This document shows positions 60,129 through 64,000 of a stretch of DNA of 64,000 nucleotides, one piece after another (within the stretch, counting starts at the first letter, position 1; each line of letters starts with the position of its first letter). Location of the stretch: the NCBI GenBank assembly GCA_022652735.1, contig JALCRP010000007.1, positions 1-64,000 of the forward strand, read 5' to 3'. Under the pieces are notes generated by a model that saw only the letters and a list, made by a program, of their open reading frames with translations, ran no database searches and was not told the origin of the DNA. The stretch comes from Faecalibacterium sp. (GTDB lineage Bacteria > Bacillota > Clostridia > Oscillospirales > Ruminococcaceae). The position numbers were made by a program, and so were the translations under genes.

Positions 60129-62058
60129 TATGATCGAAAACTTTCCGATTCTGGCAATTATGTCCCTGTTTATGGGTGCGTTTTTGAACAGCCTGTTCGG
60201 CCGTAAAAATCGCAAAGTAGGCAACGTCGTCGTATTTGTGGCGATGGCGCTTGCGCTCGGGCTGATGTTGGCCCTCGTCAAGCCCGTCATGATCGACGGC
60301 AGCGTAATCTGTTATTGGATGGGCGATTGGGCCCCGGCTGCCGGTTGGGCCTACGGCATCGGCCTCGAAGTCGATGCGCTGAGCCTGTTTTTCGGCCTGA
60401 TCGTTACGGTGGCCGTGATGATCTCGGGCACCTACAGCTTTACTTATATGGCCAAGGACGACAGCCAGGTAAACTTCTATACGATGTTTTTGATGCTGGC
60501 CGGCTCGGTGCTGGGCCTTGTGCTTTCGGGCGATTTATTCAATGTGTTCGTTATGGTTGAGATCATGACCTTCACCGCGGTGGGCTTAACGGCGTTCCGT
60601 AACTGGTACGAAGGCGCGCTGGAAGGTGCGTTCAAGTATCTGGTGGTTGGGTCGCTAGGGTCTACCTGCATCTTGACGGGCACCATTCTGATTTATGCCA
60701 ATCTGCACACGCTGAATATGGCGCAGATCGCGGCGCTTGCCCCCAGCCATGTCAATGCCACGATGGTGGTAGCGTTTGCTTTCCTGTTCACAGGCTTTGC
60801 GACAAAAGCCTTCCTGTTCCCGTTCCATACGCTGGCGGCGGACGCACACGCAGTTGCCCCGGCGTCGATCTCTCTGATGATTTCCGGTGTGCTGACGAAG
60901 TGCGGCGTATACGGCATCATCCGGCTTGTGTATGATCTGTTCCAGAACTCTAACGAGAACGCGGTGCAGTATCTTGTTACGGGCCTTGGTACGCTGACGA
61001 TGTTCATCTGTGTGACGATGGCGTTTAACCAGCATAACTTTAAGCGTCTGCTGGCGTTCCACTCCATCTCGCAGGTGGGCTATGTGATCGCCGTAGTGGG
61101 CCTTGGCTCGGGCCTTGGCCTGACGGCCGGCCTTTACCATGCGATGAACCACACGATCTTCAAGGGCCTGCTGTTCTTGGCGGCGGGCGCCGTGCAGCAC
61201 GAGACGGGCAGCCTTGACCTCGATGGCCTCGGCGGGCTTTCGCGCAAGATGCCGAAAACGACGGCGCTGTTTTTGATCGGCGCGGCGTCTATTTCCGGCC
61301 TGCCGCCCTTTAACGGCTTTGCCTCGAAATGGATGATCTATCAGGCCGCAATGGAAAAGGCTGCCGATACGGGCAACTTCTTCTATGTGTTCGTGTGCAT
61401 CGTGGCGTTAATCACCTCGGTGCTTACGCTGGCGAGCTTTGTCAAAGTGGCGCAGTCGGTCTTCTTCGGGCAGCTGCCGAAATCCTGCGAAAACGTGAAA
61501 GAGTGCCCGCTTACGATGCGCCTTCCCATGTGGATTCTGGCCATCCTGTGCATCGTGCTGGGCATCTTCCCGAATGCGGTGCAACAGTATCTGCTTTCGC
61601 CGGCGGCTGCTGCAGCGTTTGATGCGCAGAACTATATTGCGACGATGCTGGAGGGCGCAGGCCCGACCAGCGCCGGCATGGAGATCAGCTTCTTGGGCGC
61701 GTGGAATCCGCTTGTCTGGCTGATTTTGCTGCTGGTGGTGACATTTGCTTTGACGATCGTGGCATGCAGCGGCAAAAAGGGCATCGGCAAGACGCTTGCG
61801 CCCGCGCCGCTTCAGGCAGGCGATGTCGAGGATGTGCAGGTTGCGCCCGAAAACGCAAAGTACGAGCCGTTCTTCTCCGGCGAGGAGAGCGAATATTCGC
61901 AGGTAGGCGGCTCGGACCTGTTCTGGGGCTTTAAGCACAACTGGCGCAAATATTTCAGCTTTATGCACGATTGGCACAGCGGCATCGTGAACGATTACGA
62001 GCTGTACGGTGTGGTATGCTTGGCTGCGGTGATGCTGTACTGCATCCTGTTTGTGTAA
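60121..62058 (+). CDS. mbhH: MrpD/NuoN-like proton-translocating subunit (MbhH type)
   Basis: A 645-residue membrane protein. The first ~480 residues form a 14-helix antiporter-like unit. It includes the key Glu in VFVMVEIMTFTAVG, a Lys in FATKAFLFPFHTLAADAHAVAP and the His/Lys segment HNFKRLLAFHSISQVGY, all required for ion movement. The C-terminal ~150 residues, with an extra helix at each end of a soluble region (DLFWGFKHNWRKYFSFMHDWHSGIVNDYELYG), are longer than MrpD (about 500). This tail may act like the lateral helix of NuoL. ATG 60121 follows GGAGG. Confidence 0.92.
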   Translation: MADMIENFPILAIMSLFMGAFLNSLFGRKNRKVGNVVVFVAMALALGLMLALVKPVMIDGSVICYWMGDWAPAAGWAYGIGLEVDALSLFFGLIVTVAVMISGTYSFTYMAKDDSQVNFYTMFLMLAGSVLGLVLSGDLFNVFVMVEIMTFTAVGLTAFRNWYEGALEGAFKYLVVGSLGSTCILTGTILIYANLHTLNMAQIAALAPSHVNATMVVAFAFLFTGFATKAFLFPFHTLAADAHAVAPASISLMISGVLTKCGVYGIIRLVYDLFQNSNENAVQYLVTGLGTLTMFICVTMAFNQHNFKRLLAFHSISQVGYVIAVVGLGSGLGLTAGLYHAMNHTIFKGLLFLAAGAVQHETGSLDLDGLGGLSRKMPKTTALFLIGAASISGLPPFNGFASKWMIYQAAMEKAADTGNFFYVFVCIVALITSVLTLASFVKVAQSVFFGQLPKSCENVKECPLTMRLPMWILAILCIVLGIFPNAVQQYLLSPAAAAAFDAQNYIATMLEGAGPTSAGMEISFLGAWNPLVWLILLLVVTFALTIVACSGKKGIGKTLAPAPLQAGDVEDVQVAPENAKYEPFFSGEESEYSQVGGSDLFWGFKHNWRKYFSFMHDWHSGIVNDYELYGVVCLAAVMLYCILFV

Positions 62059-62073
62059 GGGGAGGGGAAAAGA

Positions 62074-63090
62074 ATGTCTACAATCGGTGTCGCAATTTCC
62101 CTGCCTCAGATGGTGCTGCTTTTCTTGTTTTTCCTGCTGATTTTTCCCGGATGTCTGTTTACCTTCGGGATGTCCGTTCTGCTTTCCGGGCTGGACCGCA
62201 AATTTGTGGCGCGTATGCAGCGCCGCGTTGGCCCGCCGCTTTTGCAGCCGCTGTACGATTACTTAAAGTGCATCGGCAAAGAAACGATTCTTCCGCGCAA
62301 AGCCAACCGCTTTTGGTTTAAGGCGGCTCCCATGATCGGCCTCGCCAGCGTGTTCGTCACGGCGGCGCTGATCCCGGTGGGCGGCGTATGGCCGTTCAGC
62401 GGCACGGCCGATCTGATCGTTGTGCTGTATCTTTTGACGCTTGCCTCGGTGATGGTGATCGTGGGCAGCGCGGCCTCGGCTTCGCCGTTTGCGGGCGTGG
62501 GCCTTTCGCGCGAAATGGTGGCAATGATTAGTTACGAGCTGCCGTTCGTGCTGGCGATTTTGGCCGTGGGCCGTGTGGCAGGCAGCGATTTGGCCGCTGC
62601 GGCAAACAGCAGCAGCCTTTATGGTGGCATGACGTTTTCGTTTGCAAACATTCTCGCATACCAGAGCGCGAACGGTATGCTGCTTTCGCACTGGGCGCTC
62701 ATCCCGGCGGCCATCGCCATGCTGCTTGTCATCCCGTGTGAAGCGGGCGTCCAGCCGTTCGACATCGACGAGGCGGAAACCGAGATCTGCGAAGGTGTAT
62801 TGGCCGAGTATTCGGGCCATCCGCTCGGGCGCTATAAGCTGATGCACAACATCAAAATGTACATTATGGCTGCGCTTTTCTGCGTGATGTTCCTTTATGT
62901 GGATACCGGCATGGTGTGGGCAAATGTGCTGATTTTTGTGCTCGAAACCATTGTGGTTACCTTCCTTTCGATGAGCCTGCCGCATGCCGTAAGCGCGCGC
63001 CTGCGCGTCGAGCAGGTGTTCAAATTTTACTGGACATGGGTCGCCGGGCTGGCGGGTGTCAGCCTAATCCTCGTCTGGCTCGGGCTGTAA
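62074..63090 (+). CDS. mbhM: NuoH/EchB/MbhM-like membrane anchor subunit
   Basis: A 338-residue, eight-helix protein that ties the hydrogenase arm to the antiporter module. RKFVARMQRRVGPPLLQPLYDYLKC and the acidic loop FDIDEAETEICEGVLAEYSGH are the diagnostic NuoH motifs and line the energy-coupling path. ATG 62074 follows AAGGGGAGGGG, 15 bases after mbhH. The small subunit gene begins 13 bases after its stop. Confidence 0.93.
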   Translation: MSTIGVAISLPQMVLLFLFFLLIFPGCLFTFGMSVLLSGLDRKFVARMQRRVGPPLLQPLYDYLKCIGKETILPRKANRFWFKAAPMIGLASVFVTAALIPVGGVWPFSGTADLIVVLYLLTLASVMVIVGSAASASPFAGVGLSREMVAMISYELPFVLAILAVGRVAGSDLAAAANSSSLYGGMTFSFANILAYQSANGMLLSHWALIPAAIAMLLVIPCEAGVQPFDIDEAETEICEGVLAEYSGHPLGRYKLMHNIKMYIMAALFCVMFLYVDTGMVWANVLIFVLETIVVTFLSMSLPHAVSARLRVEQVFKFYWTWVAGLAGVSLILVWLGL

Positions 63091-63103
63091 GGAGAGTGTG
63101 CAG

Positions 63104-63550
63104 ATGTTTCAGAATATGATCGATCATGCCACCGCGAAAAGCCCGTGGCTGTTTCATATCAACGCAGGCAGCTGCAACGGCTGCGATATTGAGATTGTGG
63201 CCGCGCTGACACCGCGCTATGATGCCGAGCGCCTTGGCTGCCGGCTGTGCGGCAGCCCGCGGCAGGCGGATATTGTGCTGGTCAGCGGCCCGGTTACGCT
63301 GCAAAGTCGTGATCGGCTTATCCGTACTTTGGCGCAGGTGCCGCAGCCGTTCTGCGTGGTAAGCGTCGGCTCGTGCCCGTGCAGCGGCAATGTGTTTAAG
63401 GGCAGCTACGCCATCTGCGGGCCGCTTGAAAAATATGTGCATGTGGACGTAAGCGTGGCGGGCTGCACCCCGAAGCCGGAGGCCATTATCGCCGGCATCG
63501 CCAAGGCAACCGAGATTTTAGCACAAAAGCGGAAGGAGATGCGTAAGTAA
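63104..63550 (+). CDS. mbhJ: [NiFe]-hydrogenase small subunit (MbhJ/EchC/NuoB type)
   Basis: A 148-residue electron-transfer subunit. Four cysteines for the proximal [4Fe-4S] cluster are visible: C24-x2-C27 (GSCNGCD), C91 (VGSCPCSG) and C121 (AGCTPKP). It passes electrons from the ferredoxin subunit to the Ni-Fe site. ATG 63104 is preferred over GTG 63098 because GGAGAG lies nine bases upstream. Its stop overlaps the next ATG by one base (TAATG). Confidence 0.93.
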   Translation: MFQNMIDHATAKSPWLFHINAGSCNGCDIEIVAALTPRYDAERLGCRLCGSPRQADIVLVSGPVTLQSRDRLIRTLAQVPQPFCVVSVGSCPCSGNVFKGSYAICGPLEKYVHVDVSVAGCTPKPEAIIAGIAKATEILAQKRKEMRK

Positions 63551-64000
63551 TGCTGCCGATTTTACCGTATACCGGCAAGGCGCTTGCCAACCTGTTCAAA
63601 AAGCCTTCCACAGAAAGCTTCCCGAAAGGGCCGGCCCCGAAAGCCGCGCCCCATTATCGCGGCCGCATCGCCTATGACGCCACAAAATGTATCAACTGCG
63701 GCATGTGCGAGCGCGTGTGTGCCCCGCACTGTATGACGCGCACTTCCAAGCCTGCGCCGGGCGGTGAGCCGGGCGATTTAGAGGTGAGCTTTACCTTTGA
63801 TTTGACAAGCTGCACGTACTGCGGCCTGTGCGCGGATTTCTGCGCCAAAAAGGCGATCACGCTGACGGACGACTGCATTATCGTCGGCACAAAGCCCGAG
63901 GATTTTGCGGTGGGCGGCACCTTTATTAAAAAGGCCCCGCCGAAGCCGAAGTTTACGCCCGAGCAGCTTGCTGCAATGAAAGCAGCTGCGCTGGCAAAGG
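63550..64000 (+). CDS. mbhN: Two-[4Fe-4S] ferredoxin subunit (MbhN/EchF/NuoI type), partial
   Basis: The first 150 codons are seen; the gene runs off the window. Two cluster motifs appear: CINCGMCERVC (about 48-58) and CTYCGLCADFC (about 93-103). The usual Pro after the fourth Cys is Ala in both. The protein would accept electrons from soluble ferredoxin and hand them to MbhJ. A Lys/Pro-rich tail has begun at the window end. A NuoC/MbhK-like gene has not appeared between the promoter and here and may follow. Confidence 0.92.
   Translation, partial: MLPILPYTGKALANLFKKPSTESFPKGPAPKAAPHYRGRIAYDATKCINCGMCERVCAPHCMTRTSKPAPGGEPGDLEVSFTFDLTSCTYCGLCADFCAKKAITLTDDCIIVGTKPEDFAVGGTFIKKAPPKPKFTPEQLAAMKAAALAK

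Overview
The window looks like the chromosome of an anaerobic, spore-lineage Clostridia bacterium, most like the Oscillospiraceae/Ruminococcaceae. This is inferred from gene content, not from a database match. The evidence is high GC, an oxygen-independent class III ribonucleotide reductase with its radical-SAM activase, the spore-development protease SpoIVB, DUF1540 Cys-rich proteins, Ser/Ala-rich lipoprotein leaders, and a membrane-bound [NiFe] hydrogenase fused to an Mrp-type antiporter module.

Layout. 1-828 is the edge of an integrated mobile element abutting the 3' end of an initiator tRNA gene (829-905, minus). 1159-3397 is a translationally coupled glycan operon (GT4, GT2, DUF2304). 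3438-4233 is the manganese exporter mntP under a yybP-ykoY riboswitch. 4422-9230 holds phosphoglucomutase, a DUF1540 protein, a DUF308-like membrane protein and a membrane diguanylate cyclase. 9447-10762 has a yjdF-type riboswitch with its YjdF/DUF2992 gene and a PAP2 phosphatase. 10870-14127 is nrdG/nrdD, with a glutaredoxin-like tail on NrdD. 14329-22199 holds two MATE exporters, an Rrf2 regulator diverging from a rhodanese, a GH3 beta-glucosidase and glyA. 22251-25255 holds a GtrII-like glucosyltransferase, a candidate structured RNA and a MraY-like transferase. 25393-26236 is tRNA-Ser followed by a low-GC remnant with a holin-like gene. 27069-27261 is a second candidate small RNA. 27376-33006 is galK-galT diverging from a sugar-sensor-like GGDEF protein. 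35250-37638 is a polar amino-acid ABC transporter. 40309-45157 is a complete branched-chain amino-acid transporter (liv). 45330-47706 is the feo iron(II) operon with a large palindromic operator. 47925-53301 is a coupled three-gene operon of a degenerate J-domain/TPR protein, an HscC-like Hsp70 and a membrane protein. 53478-54926 is tRNA-Leu diverging from spoIVB. 55966-64000+ is the Mbh/Mrp hydrogenase operon, which runs off the window.

How it works together. The hydrogenase operon would oxidise reduced ferredoxin, release H2 and use an Mrp-like module to build an ion gradient, which suits a fermenting anaerobe. Sugars enter through galactose and beta-glucoside use. Amino acids enter through two ABC systems. 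Metal balance is covered by Mn export and Fe(II) import. Several transcription units carry intrinsic terminators inside leaders or between genes, so attenuation and graded operon expression are a recurring theme. Start codons were chosen from visible ribosome binding sites and often differ from the longest open frame. All functional calls rest on motif recognition by eye.
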